Source of the DNA: JALUZX01 sp964561605
Lineage (GTDB): Bacteria; Planctomycetota; UBA1135; JALUZX01
Length of the DNA: 64,000 bases
Direction of reading: 5' to 3'
Assembly: GCA_964561605.1 (NCBI GenBank)
Contig: CAZLQD010000025.1
Location: 181,053 to 245,052 of the forward strand
Part shown: positions 33,620-41,997 of the stretch, one piece after another
Position numbering within the stretch: position 1 is the first letter of the stretch
Layout: every line of letters starts with the position of its first letter
The notes under the pieces: generated by a model
Told to the model about the DNA's origin: nothing
Database searches by the model: none
Seen by the model: only the letters and a program-made list of their open reading frames with translations
Made by a program: the position numbers and the translations under genes

Positions 33620-34351
33620 GTGCGGGTCTTCGCACTGAGCGATCTCCACCTCTCCCTGGCCAAGCCCAAGCCCATGGACGTCTTCGGGCCGGCCTGGAGG
33701 GACCATCCCCGGAAGATCGAGGAGGCCTGGCGCCGGGTGGTAGGGGAGGAGGACTGGGTCCTCGTCGCCGGGGACCTCTCGTGGGCGATGAAACTGGACG
33801 AGGTCCGCCCCGACCTGGAGTTCCTCGATTCCCTTCCTGGGAAGAAGGTCCTGATCAAGGGAAACCACGCCCACTGGTGGTCCGGGCGGGCCAAGGTGGA
33901 ACGGGTCCTTCCTCCCTCCGTCCGGATCCTGCAGAACGACGCTCTCCCCCTGGGGGAGGGCTGGGTCGCGGCGGGAACGAGGGGGTGGAGCTTCCCCGGC
34001 GCCCCGGATTTCACCGAGCAGGACGAGAAGATCCTGGCCCGGGAGGTGGGCAGGCTCCGCCTCTCCCTGGAGGCCGCCCGGAGGCTCGGAGGGAAGGACC
34101 TGGTCGTCATGACCCATTTCCCGCCCCTCCTTTCGGACGGCAAGGAGAGCCCCCTCCTTCCTCTCGTCCTCGAGTCTGGAGCACGGTATTGCGTATACGG
34201 GCACCTGCACGGAAAGGACCACCAGGCGGGCTTCCAGGGAGTCCGGGGAAGGACCCGCTTCCTTCTCACTTCGGCGGACGCCCTTGATTTCCGGCCCCTC
34301 CTGGTCCTGGATACGGAACGGGAGGAGGAGAAGGAGGAGGAGGGATCGTGA
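33620..34351 (+). CDS. Metallophosphoesterase
   Basis: 243 residues from the GTG at 33620. Calcineurin-like phosphoesterase with all five metal motifs in order: SDLHLS, VAGDLSW, GNHAHWWSG, MTHFPPL and YGHLHG. The protein is cytoplasmic and close in size and sequence to the YkuE/YfcE-like single-domain enzymes whose substrates are often unknown. The C-terminal tail is glutamate-rich (EREEEKEEEGS). It is followed one base later by the cyclodeaminase-family gene. Confidence 0.88.
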   Translation: MRVFALSDLHLSLAKPKPMDVFGPAWRDHPRKIEEAWRRVVGEEDWVLVAGDLSWAMKLDEVRPDLEFLDSLPGKKVLIKGNHAHWWSGRAKVERVLPPSVRILQNDALPLGEGWVAAGTRGWSFPGAPDFTEQDEKILAREVGRLRLSLEAARRLGGKDLVVMTHFPPLLSDGKESPLLPLVLESGARYCVYGHLHGKDHQAGFQGVRGRTRFLLTSADALDFRPLLVLDTEREEEKEEEGS

Positions 34352-34352
34352 C

Positions 34353-34985
34353 GTGGGAAACAACAAGGACCTGACGGAGCTCACCTTCCATCGCCTGCTC
34401 TCGGAGTTCTCCGCCCGCACCCCCACCCCCGGGGGAGGGGCGGCCGCAGGGCTGGTGGCCGCCCTGGGGGCGGCCCTGGGCGCCATGGCCTTCCGCTTCA
34501 GCCGGAAGAAGGACGACGTGGAGAGCGAACTGGAGACCCTGGCGGAGACCCTCCAGGAGGAGGCGGTGCGCCTCTCCCTGGCGGCCGAGGAGGATTGCCG
34601 GGCCTACGAGGAGGTGCGCTCGGCCTTCCGCCTTCCCAGGGAGACCGAGGAGGAGAAGGCCGCCAGGAAGGAGGCCGTTCGGCGGGCCACTCTCGGCGCC
34701 ATGGCTTCGCCCCTATCCCTCCTGGAGAATATCCTCGGCGTGGCCCGGACCCTGCAGGAGAACGCCGGCAGGGTCAAGGCGGCCCTGGCCTCGGACCTGG
34801 CCTCGGCGGCCTGGTGCCTGCGGACGGGAGGAGAGGCGGCCTGGCTCAACGTCCGCATCAACGCCGCCTCCCTGGGAGAGGAGGATCCCCAGGGGCGGGA
34901 AGCCCTGGAGAAGGGGAGCGCCTTGAGAGAGTCCCTCCTGGAGAGCCTGGAGGGGGTCCTGGCCGAGGCCGAGAGAAACCTTTAG
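34353..34985 (+). CDS. Cyclodeaminase/cyclohydrolase family protein (FTCD_C domain)
   Basis: 210 residues from the GTG at 34353, preceded by GGAGGAGGAGG. It is all-helical, with the FTCD_C start TPTPGGGAAAGLVAALGAALG and later RATLGAMASPLSLLE and SDLASAAWCL...NVRINAASL. Stand-alone members include FchA, a methenyltetrahydrofolate cyclohydrolase, and the cyclodeaminase half of FTCD. It therefore most likely acts on 5-formimino- or 5,10-methenyl-tetrahydrofolate in one-carbon metabolism. No other folate gene is adjacent. Confidence 0.85.
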   Translation: MGNNKDLTELTFHRLLSEFSARTPTPGGGAAAGLVAALGAALGAMAFRFSRKKDDVESELETLAETLQEEAVRLSLAAEEDCRAYEEVRSAFRLPRETEEEKAARKEAVRRATLGAMASPLSLLENILGVARTLQENAGRVKAALASDLASAAWCLRTGGEAAWLNVRINAASLGEEDPQGREALEKGSALRESLLESLEGVLAEAERNL

Positions 34986-35029
34986 TCTGTCGGGTCTTCG
35001 GGTCGCCGGGGAACAGGAGGTCCCCTTTC

Positions 35030-37699
35030 ATGAACCGGACCATTCCAGGCCTTCTTCTCTCGTGGCTCCTGGCGGGCCTCGCTTTCCTTCCGGGTGGGTG
35101 CACCGGGTCGGGAAGCGAGATAGGCCCCCACGCCCGGAGCCGGGCCAAGGGCTTCCTCCGGGGGGTGGTGGTGACCCCCGCCGGAGAACCCCTGGTCTCG
35201 GCCCTGGTCCGGCTCCCGGGAGGGGAGGAGGCCGTCACGGGCCGGACGGGGAGATTCCTCGTTCCCTATCCCCGCCCCGGCTTCCAGGTCCTGGAAGTGG
35301 ACGGCAGGAACGCCGCAGCCGAAGGAGGAGGCTCCTTCGGCCGGATCCGCTTCGGCGCCTTCGTGGAAGGAGGTGCTTTCGACCTGGGCCGCCGGGTGGT
35401 CCTTCCCGACCTGGGAAGCGGTGCCTCGGCCCGGCTGGCCCAGGGGGTCCTCTCCTCCCGGGTGGAGTTGAACACCGGAACGGCTCTCCTGGCCCTGGAC
35501 CCGGGATCCCGGGTGGAACTGGAGGGGGAGTCCGGCGACTTCACCCTCTCCCTTGTCTCCATGGAGGGCACGGACCTCCCTTCCCCTCTCCCCTCGGTGG
35601 GGGGAGTCCCCCTGGCAGGGCTTTCCGTATGCCTCGATCCGCCGTCGGCCCGTTTCTCCCCCTCGGCATCCCTGACCCTGCCCAACGACTTGGGCCTTTC
35701 CGCCGGGGCGGATGTCCCCCTCTACAGGCTCGATCCCTCTTCCGGCCGCTGGGTGGAGGCGGCCGGGGGAAGGGTGTCGGACGACGGATCATGGATCCAG
35801 GTCTCCTCGGGAGTCACGACGGGTGGTATATACACTTTCATCCGGAACCTGCCCTCCTCCGCCGGGGCCTACGTCACGGGCCTCGTCCAGAACCTGGACG
35901 GCCTTCCCGTGGCGGGCGCCCTGGTGCAGGGCCCCGAGGGGCGGAGCGCCCGGGTCCTGGCCGACGGGTCCTTCCAGCTCGGTCCCCTGGCGAGGACGGA
36001 CGGAACCGGTGCGGCCAGGACGGTGAACCTGGTGGTCCGCACTTGCGGCGGCTGGACTTCCGCCCGCACCCTCCGATCCCTCGCCATGAATTCTTCGGGG
36101 GACACCTCGGCGGGGACCATCGTGCTGGACGCCCTGCCTGCAGCCACCCTGGCCGTGGTGGCTGCATACCGGGGAAAGAGCCTCCCTTTCAAGAAGGTCA
36201 CGGGCGGCACGGAGAGCATGGTCCTCCAGGGAAGGCTCGACGAGAGGGGCGTCCTGGAGTGGGACGAGGTGCCCCTGGGGAAGGCCGAAGCCCGGATGTG
36301 CTGGATCTCCCGGGGCAAGTACTACAACGGGGGTTCCGGCCGGGACCTGGAGGTCCGGGACGGGTGGTACGAGGCCAGGGTGCTTGCGGCGGAGGGAAAT
36401 CCCAGGCCTGACAACGTGGATCGGACCCTGGCGGTCCGGACGGTCTCCCTCGGGGGCGGCGCTCCCCTCCGCTGGACCCGGGTCTTCCTGGGGGAGGGGC
36501 CCGCTCCGCCCAGGTCGGGGCTCACCGACGACGAGGCCTTCGAGTCCTTCTACGGGGTGCGGGGAGCCCAGGACGTTACGGCCTACCGGCTCTTCGAAAG
36601 GGGGAGCGGCAAGCTCCGGGCGGTCACCACCTTCGCCGGGGTGGACAACGCCTTCTTCGACCTTCCCCTCCCGGTCCTCTCCCTCTCCACGGGTTCCAGG
36701 TACCGGCCTTTCGGCGTTGTGGAGGGAAGTCTGACGGGGAGTTCGGGCGGGACCCTGGGCATGGCGGGCCGGCCCAGGATGGACGAATGGGATCTCAGGG
36801 AGGCCTTCCTGGAGGGAACGGACCCTGCGGGGGAAGCGCCCCTCCTGGAGAGTCCTCCCTCCTTCCGGGCGGGCGTTCCCAGGAAGGGGACCCTGGTGGC
36901 CTGGGAGTTGGATCCCGCCGCCGGGTCGCTCAGGAAGATGGGCTTCTCCCGGGACCTTCCGGCCCGTCCCGGCCGGGTCCTGGGAGAGGACCTGGCCCTG
37001 GACATTCCCGCCTCGGCCGTCCTGGACCTGCAAGGCCCCTTGGCCACCCTGGACCCGGCCCTCTCACCGGCCCAGGTGACCTGCGGGCTCGGGCTCCTCC
37101 TCCCCGGCGGGGAGGCCCTCCTGGTGAAGGACGATCTCACACCTTCCGTCTCGGGGACCTCCCTGCGGGTGGCGGCGCCTCCCCTGGAGGGACGGCTCGC
37201 CGGGGCGACCTACCTTCTGGAGGTGGAGGCCCGGGGGACTTCGGGGGGGGTAACCCGGGTCCAGAAGGTCCTGGCCAAGGGTACCACCCGGGCCTTCACG
37301 GCCCCCTTCCTCTCCCTCCCCGCCCTTTCGAAACCCTCCCCCGGGGCCGTTGTGGGAGAGGGAGAACTGGAAGCGGCCTGGACCGTGCCTTCCGGGACCA
37401 CGGCGGTGCACCTCCAGCTCCAGTGGAGCCAGGGGGCCGAGAAGGGGCGCTGGGAGGTCTGGCTCAGGCCGGAGAGGAACACCTTCAAGTTCTTCTCTCT
37501 CCCCCAGGGGGCCTTCCGGTTCCTGCCCTCCGGCGGGACCAAGGTGCGGCTCACCCTGACCTGCTACCACCACGAAGGCTCCTACCTCTCGGAAAAATAT
37601 ACTTTCGACCGGTTTGCGGGCGCTCTCGCCTGGGGGACTCCCGCCAGGCTGGGCGTGACGGCCCTCTCCTCGGTCTCCCTGGAGGTTACGGCCCGTTAG
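35030..37699 (+). CDS. Large lipoprotein of unknown function with carboxypeptidase-regulatory-like start
   Basis: 889 residues, ATG at 35030 with AGGAGG about nine bases upstream. The lipoprotein signal ends in LPGGC. It begins with a CarboxypepD_reg-like beta domain (GFLRGVVVTPAGEPLVSALV...GRTGRFLVPYP), with another such module near residue 285 (YVTGLVQNLDGLPVAGALVQG). The remaining beta-rich stretches are not recognised, including a C-terminal domain with WTVPSGTTAVHLQLQWSQG that looks like an Ig/fibronectin-type fold. No enzyme motif is seen. It is probably a cell-surface structural or binding lipoprotein. Confidence 0.75.
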   Translation: MNRTIPGLLLSWLLAGLAFLPGGCTGSGSEIGPHARSRAKGFLRGVVVTPAGEPLVSALVRLPGGEEAVTGRTGRFLVPYPRPGFQVLEVDGRNAAAEGGGSFGRIRFGAFVEGGAFDLGRRVVLPDLGSGASARLAQGVLSSRVELNTGTALLALDPGSRVELEGESGDFTLSLVSMEGTDLPSPLPSVGGVPLAGLSVCLDPPSARFSPSASLTLPNDLGLSAGADVPLYRLDPSSGRWVEAAGGRVSDDGSWIQVSSGVTTGGIYTFIRNLPSSAGAYVTGLVQNLDGLPVAGALVQGPEGRSARVLADGSFQLGPLARTDGTGAARTVNLVVRTCGGWTSARTLRSLAMNSSGDTSAGTIVLDALPAATLAVVAAYRGKSLPFKKVTGGTESMVLQGRLDERGVLEWDEVPLGKAEARMCWISRGKYYNGGSGRDLEVRDGWYEARVLAAEGNPRPDNVDRTLAVRTVSLGGGAPLRWTRVFLGEGPAPPRSGLTDDEAFESFYGVRGAQDVTAYRLFERGSGKLRAVTTFAGVDNAFFDLPLPVLSLSTGSRYRPFGVVEGSLTGSSGGTLGMAGRPRMDEWDLREAFLEGTDPAGEAPLLESPPSFRAGVPRKGTLVAWELDPAAGSLRKMGFSRDLPARPGRVLGEDLALDIPASAVLDLQGPLATLDPALSPAQVTCGLGLLLPGGEALLVKDDLTPSVSGTSLRVAAPPLEGRLAGATYLLEVEARGTSGGVTRVQKVLAKGTTRAFTAPFLSLPALSKPSPGAVVGEGELEAAWTVPSGTTAVHLQLQWSQGAEKGRWEVWLRPERNTFKFFSLPQGAFRFLPSGGTKVRLTLTCYHHEGSYLSEKYTFDRFAGALAWGTPARLGVTALSSVSLEVTAR

Positions 37700-37804
37700 G
37701 GACCCGTCACGCCGGAAGGGAAGGGGCCGGAGGGAAAAAGGGGTTGTCCTTCCGGTCGGTGGGGCCGTAGAATCCGAGACACTCGTTGGGAGGCAGCCTT
37801 TTTT

Positions 37805-37827
37805 CCTTCCCCCCGCCGGGGGGAAGG
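37805..37827 (+). terminator. Hairpin upstream of the 37860 gene
   Basis: A perfect 10-base-pair stem, CCTTCCCCCC/GGGGGGAAGG, around a GCC loop, followed by TCTTTCC. It may end the 35030 transcript or act as a leader structure for the kinase-like gene. Confidence 0.4.
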
Positions 37828-37859
37828 TCTTTCCGGATCGGATCACCAAGGGGGGCTGA

Positions 37860-38876
37860 ATGCCGGACCCGGACCTGGCGGGCCTTTCCCTGGAAGGCCT
37901 GGGCCTGGTGGACCCGTCCACGGGATATCTTGTATTCAGCAATCCCGCCCTGCGTTCCCTCCTGGCCTGCCCCGACCCTGAGCAGAGGGACTTCAAGGAG
38001 TTCCTCCCCCAGGACTGGGCCCGTTCGGCCTGGGAGGAGGCCCTGGAGGACCCGGGCCGGGCCCGGCTGAATCCCATGGAGGTCCTTGTGAAGCCTCTGG
38101 AGGGCCCGGCCTTTCCCGCCGAGATACGTCTCTCCCGGCAGGAACGGCAGGGGCGCCTGTTCCTGGGGCTGGTGCTCAGGGACAACAGGGAGAGACTCCG
38201 GTACGCCCTGGGGGTGGGCAGGACGGCCCGGACCCGGGGCCTGGTCCACCTGGCGCCCTCCCTGGTGCACCGCTTCAACAATCTGCTGGGTCCCATCCTG
38301 GGCTACTCCGAGGCTCTGGGGGGGTACTTGGGCCCCGATCCAAGAGGACGGGAAATGCTGGAGAAGGTGGCCGAGTCCGCCAGGGAGGCCGCCAGGCTCG
38401 CCCGCCTCGTGGCATCCCTCTTCGGGGGCGAAGGAGAGAAGCGGCCCGCCCGGATGGAGTTGGGACGCCAGGCGGGATACCTGGTGGACCTTCTCTCCAA
38501 GAAGGCCCAGCAGAAAAAGGTCTCCCTGGAACCGGCCATCCAGGAGGGGCTCTGGGTCCACGGCAGGAAGGACCTCCTCTGGGACCTCCTCCTGGACCTC
38601 TCCCTGGGGGCACTGGAAGCCTGCCGGGAGGGGGACACCTTGGAATTCCAGGTCCAGGCCTGGGAGCGGGAAGAGGGGGAAGGCCGGAAGGGACCCTGGG
38701 CGGCCCTCAAGTGGCTGGGCCGACCCTGGAGGCCACCCCTCGGGAGCAGGCCGACCCGGGTCCCCTCGGAGTGGCCTTTCCTGGCCGCCTCCCTCCTGGG
38801 AGGGGAGCTTTCCCTCCCTTCCAGGCCTGGTGAGCCGATTTTGCTCTTTCTGCCCCGGAGCCGGGGCCTGTCCTGA
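37860..38876 (+). CDS. PAS / histidine-kinase-like protein with H-box but degenerate ATPase domain
   Basis: 338 residues, ATG at 37860 behind AAGGGGGG. A PAS-like start (LGLVDPSTGYLVFSNPALRSLL) is followed by a clear dimerisation/phospho-acceptor helix, LVHRFNNLLGPILGYSEAL, with His137. This is the type normally followed by HATPase_c. The following ~190 residues keep the general size of that domain, but the N-box asparagine is lost (LLLDLSLGALEAC) and no glycine-rich G1/G2 boxes can be seen. It may be phosphorylated by another kinase, or be a signalling scaffold. No response regulator is adjacent. Confidence 0.72.
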   Translation: MPDPDLAGLSLEGLGLVDPSTGYLVFSNPALRSLLACPDPEQRDFKEFLPQDWARSAWEEALEDPGRARLNPMEVLVKPLEGPAFPAEIRLSRQERQGRLFLGLVLRDNRERLRYALGVGRTARTRGLVHLAPSLVHRFNNLLGPILGYSEALGGYLGPDPRGREMLEKVAESAREAARLARLVASLFGGEGEKRPARMELGRQAGYLVDLLSKKAQQKKVSLEPAIQEGLWVHGRKDLLWDLLLDLSLGALEACREGDTLEFQVQAWEREEGEGRKGPWAALKWLGRPWRPPLGSRPTRVPSEWPFLAASLLGGELSLPSRPGEPILLFLPRSRGLS

Positions 38877-38903
38877 ACGGAGGAACCTGCGGAGGTCGGA
38901 AAG

Positions 38904-39953
38904 GTGAACACTCCCATCCCCTTGGCTTGTATCCGCGACCTCTCTCCCGGGCTTGGGAGCGTCGCCCTGGTGGCCCTTGTGGAGGAGAGGGAGGAGAAGA
39001 CCACCCGCAACGGTGATCCCTACCTGCTTCTCCGCCTGACCGACCTCACCGGGTCCTGCCAGGCCTTCCTCTGGTCCAGCACACCCTCCTTCGTGGACCG
39101 GGGAGAGATCCGCCGGGGGAGGGTGTTCCGGATGCAGGGCCGCGCCAAGGAGGGAAAGGGCGGAGGGGAGGTCACCTTCCACCTCCAGGACTTCCTCCTC
39201 CTCTCCTCTCCCCCGGCGGGAAAGGTGAGGGACTCCCTGGCCGGGAGGGAGTGGGTGGAGGGGCTCCTGGGGAGGCGGGTGGCCTTCGATATCGAGACGG
39301 TTCCCCTGGAGACCCTGGAGAAATTGCCCTCGGGCCTGGCCGAACGAATCCGAAGCCATGCCGAGAGGGACGACGGGGACACGGGAAAGGTGATGTCCCT
39401 CTCCCCTCTCTTCGGGCAGGTGGTGAGCCTGGCCGTCCAGGACCTGGACGACCCGGAGAACCGTACGGCCCTCGCTCTGCCCAGGCAGAAGGAGCTCTTT
39501 CCCGGCGGAGGAAAAGGGGAGAAGCAGGTCACCTTCCTCTCCTCCGAGGAGGAGATCCTCCGGTCTTTCTGGGCCCTGGCCCTCTCCTGCCCTCTCCTGG
39601 TGAGTTTCAACGGAAGGCGTTTCGACGTGCCCTTCCTCCAGGTACGCTCGGCCGTCCACGGGATTCCCGTGCCGGTGGATCTGCTGGGGAACCGGTACAA
39701 CCGGAGGAACAATCCCCACCTGGACCTTGTGGAAGTGGTCACCTCCTTCGGCCTTCTGAGAGGGCCGGCGAGCCTGGACGCTTGTTGCCACGCCTTCGGA
39801 ATCCCCACGCCCAAGGGAGACCTGGACGGCTCCCAGGTCGCCCGGGCCTACGAGGAGGGGCGGATCGAGGAGATCGCCCGGTACAACCTGGCCGACGTGG
39901 AGGCTACGAGGGCCCTTTACTTCAAACTCGAGCCCACTCTTTTGAAGGGATAG
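38904..39953 (+). CDS. OB-fold plus DnaQ-like 3'-5' exonuclease fusion
   Basis: 349 residues from a GTG at 38904 with GGAGG eight bases upstream. Residues about 15-105 read as an OB-fold nucleic-acid-binding domain (DPYLLLRLTDLTGSCQAFLW). From about residue 122 a PolB-exonuclease-like RNase H fold follows: VAFDIETVP (Exo I, DxE), VSFNGRRFDVPFLQ (Exo II), and YNLADVEATRALYF (Exo III). The acidic residues are all present, so it should degrade single-stranded DNA or RNA 3' to 5'. The OB-nuclease pairing recalls YhaM, but the nuclease class differs. Confidence 0.82.
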   Translation: MNTPIPLACIRDLSPGLGSVALVALVEEREEKTTRNGDPYLLLRLTDLTGSCQAFLWSSTPSFVDRGEIRRGRVFRMQGRAKEGKGGGEVTFHLQDFLLLSSPPAGKVRDSLAGREWVEGLLGRRVAFDIETVPLETLEKLPSGLAERIRSHAERDDGDTGKVMSLSPLFGQVVSLAVQDLDDPENRTALALPRQKELFPGGGKGEKQVTFLSSEEEILRSFWALALSCPLLVSFNGRRFDVPFLQVRSAVHGIPVPVDLLGNRYNRRNNPHLDLVEVVTSFGLLRGPASLDACCHAFGIPTPKGDLDGSQVARAYEEGRIEEIARYNLADVEATRALYFKLEPTLLKG

Positions 39954-40068
39954 GGCGCCGGGGAACTCCCGGGCCCGGTCTCGAAGGAAGTCTTCGGGAA
40001 GGGATCCTCCTTTCTCATGGGAGGGGTGGGCGGGTGGCCTTTTTTCCGGGAAAAGAAGGGGAACCCCG

Positions 40069-40097
40069 TTGACAGGACCGGCCCGCCGTCCAAGGAT
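40069..40097 (+). promoter_or_regulatory. Candidate promoter of the HTH-EIIA gene
   Basis: A perfect TTGACA (40069-40074), a 17-base spacer and a poor -10 (AAGGAT, 40092-40097), 22 bases before the ATG. Confidence 0.4.
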
Positions 40098-40119
40098 CGG
40101 TCCCTTTCCCGGAGGCCCC

Positions 40120-40833
40120 ATGAAGCGCGAGGTGATGAACCTCAAAGAGCTCTGCGCCTACCTCAAGCTCCCCGAGAAAGAGGTGATGCGGCGCATCGAG
40201 TCCCAGGGCCTCCCGGGCCGGCGGGTCCGGGGGGAGTGGGTCTTCCACAAGGTGGAAGTGGACGATTGGCTCCAGCGCACCCTTCCGGGCCTCCCTCCGG
40301 ACCAACTCTCCCGGATCGAGCAAGGGGTGGTCCGCTCCAAGACCCCCCTCGAGGAGGCTCCCCTGGTCTCCCCCCTCCTCCGAAAGGAAGCGGTCCGGAT
40401 CGGGATGGCGGCCCGCACCAAGTCCTCGGTATTGAGGGAGCTCGTGGAGATCGCCGAATCGACGGGCCTGGTCTACGACGCCGAGGGGCTTCTCCAGTTC
40501 CTCCGGGAACGGGAAGAGCTGGCCAGCACGGCCCTTGGAGGAGGGGTGGCCATTCCCCATCCCAGGACCCGCCAACCCTGGATGCTTGCCGAGAGTTTCC
40601 TCGTCGCCGGCGTCCACTCGAGGGGAATTCCTTTCGGCGGGCCCGATGGGTCCCTGGTGGACCTGTTCTTCATGCCCCTTTGCGTGAGCGACCAGGAGCA
40701 CCTCCAGGTCCTGGCCAGGCTGGCCAGGATGCTCCAGGACAGGCGGTTCGTGGAGGAGCTCAGGGAAGCGGCCGACGGGGAGGAGTTGATCCGGCTCTTC
40801 CGGGCCCGGGAGGAATCCCTCCTCAAGCGTTGA
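40120..40833 (+). CDS. Excisionase-type HTH domain fused to PTS EIIA (PtsN/fructose type)
   Basis: 237 residues, ATG at 40120 with GGAGG upstream. The first ~55 residues are a MerR/excisionase-like DNA-binding helix-turn-helix (NLKELCAYLKLPEKEVMRRI, GEWVFHKVEVDDWLQ). From about residue 88 an EIIA-fructose domain follows with the phospho-accepting His147 in GGGVAIPHPR, then VDLFFMPLCVSDQEHLQVLARLARML. No sugar permease or HPr is nearby, so a regulatory role linked to phosphorelay state, as in nitrogen-PTS proteins, is more likely than transport. Confidence 0.85.
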   Translation: MKREVMNLKELCAYLKLPEKEVMRRIESQGLPGRRVRGEWVFHKVEVDDWLQRTLPGLPPDQLSRIEQGVVRSKTPLEEAPLVSPLLRKEAVRIGMAARTKSSVLRELVEIAESTGLVYDAEGLLQFLREREELASTALGGGVAIPHPRTRQPWMLAESFLVAGVHSRGIPFGGPDGSLVDLFFMPLCVSDQEHLQVLARLARMLQDRRFVEELREAADGEELIRLFRAREESLLKR

Positions 40834-40851
40834 AAGCCCCTGGTGGGAAAA

Positions 40852-41997
40852 TCAGCGTCCCAGGAGGCGGGCCGCCTCCCGGGAGAGTTCGGGGGCTCTC
40901 TTTCCCGAGGCGATCTCCTCCAGGAGGTTCCGGGCGGGCCTGGTGCCCATCCTTGCCAGGGCCTTCAGGACGGCCTTCTTCCTCTTCTCCCCACGGTCTC
41001 CTCTTCCCTCCCCTTCCTCTTCCTGGGTGAGGACTTCTCCCAGGATCCGGGCTGCCCGCCAGGAGCGGCTCAGGGCCAGGGCCGAGAGGGCTCCCTGGAA
41101 AGCACCTTCCTCTTCCAGGTAACCCCGGAGGAGGGAAAGGGCCTCCCGCCGCTCCGTGGCGCCCAGGGCCAGGAGATGGGCCGGCGGGGGAGGGGCCCCG
41201 GGATTCCTTCCTTGCCGGGCGCCTCTCTCCAGGATTTCCACCGATCGGGCTCCGAGCCGGGCTCCAAGGATGCGGCCTACCGTAACTGCAAAGGCCGCTC
41301 CGCCGGGGGCTCGAAGCATGGCGGCCAAGGCCTCGGCCCATCCTGCAGGCCGGATCTCTCCCAGGACGTGGGCCAGGGGGCGGGCCCAGGGGCCGGCCGG
41401 ACCCAACCGGCGGAAGCGCTCCAGGAGGACCCGGCCCCCGGCCGGGCCGAGGAGGGGAAGGAGGTTCCTGTGGGTCTCCAGGTCCAGGGCGGCGGAAGAG
41501 ACCACCCTGGGTGAGGGGGAGCCCAGGGCTTCCAGGAGGAGGCCCGCAAGTTTCACCGGGGAGTGGAGTCGGGCCGCCAGGGCGGCGGCGAGGCGGGCGA
41601 AGTCCCTGCCGCCCCTTTCGTCCAGGGCCACGGCCCCCGAGGGGGATTGGAGGACCAGGAAGGTGCGGCGGGGAGCTCTCCCCGGGGGAAGGGGAGCCAG
41701 GAAGAGAAGATACTCTTTTCCGGTGATCGGCCTGAGATGGGCGGAGACCCGGGAGAGATCCAGGAGGGGGATCCTCGGACCGGGGGGCCTCCCCAGGAGG
41801 ACCCGGGTGACCCGGAAGAGACGGTATGGCGGATTTCCCCGGACCTTTCCTCCCAGGAGTCTCCCCTCCACGACCAGGCTCGATCGTTCCAGGAGGGAGA
41901 GGGCTCCCTGGGCTTGGAGGGGGGAGGTGAGGGCGGCGAGGAGAAGGAGGGCTCCTCCCGCCCGGGCCTGGAATCCATTTCCCTCTTTTCCTCTCAC
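40852..41997 (-). CDS. Secreted HEAT-like repeat protein
   Basis: 381 residues from a GTG at 41997 that overlaps the upstream stop as GTGA. A signal peptide ends at PLQAQ. A short beta-rich region (residues 35-125, VVEGRLLGGKVRGNPPYRLFRV) is followed by leucine/alanine-rich helical pairs like HEAT repeats (SPRVVSSAALDLETH, GWAEALAAMLRAPGGAAFAV, MGTRPARNLLEEIASG). No enzyme motif. It is probably co-expressed with the metalloprotease-like lipoprotein upstream. Confidence 0.7.
   Translation of the reverse strand: MRGKEGNGFQARAGGALLLLAALTSPLQAQGALSLLERSSLVVEGRLLGGKVRGNPPYRLFRVTRVLLGRPPGPRIPLLDLSRVSAHLRPITGKEYLLFLAPLPPGRAPRRTFLVLQSPSGAVALDERGGRDFARLAAALAARLHSPVKLAGLLLEALGSPSPRVVSSAALDLETHRNLLPLLGPAGGRVLLERFRRLGPAGPWARPLAHVLGEIRPAGWAEALAAMLRAPGGAAFAVTVGRILGARLGARSVEILERGARQGRNPGAPPPPAHLLALGATERREALSLLRGYLEEEGAFQGALSALALSRSWRAARILGEVLTQEEEGEGRGDRGEKRKKAVLKALARMGTRPARNLLEEIASGKRAPELSREAARLLGR

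Noticed and set aside
38874..38906. Same-frame TGA between the 37860 and 38904 genes
   Set aside because: Both proteins are complete, the second has GGAGG before its GTG and a different function. This shows that same-frame neighbours are not by themselves evidence of recoding.
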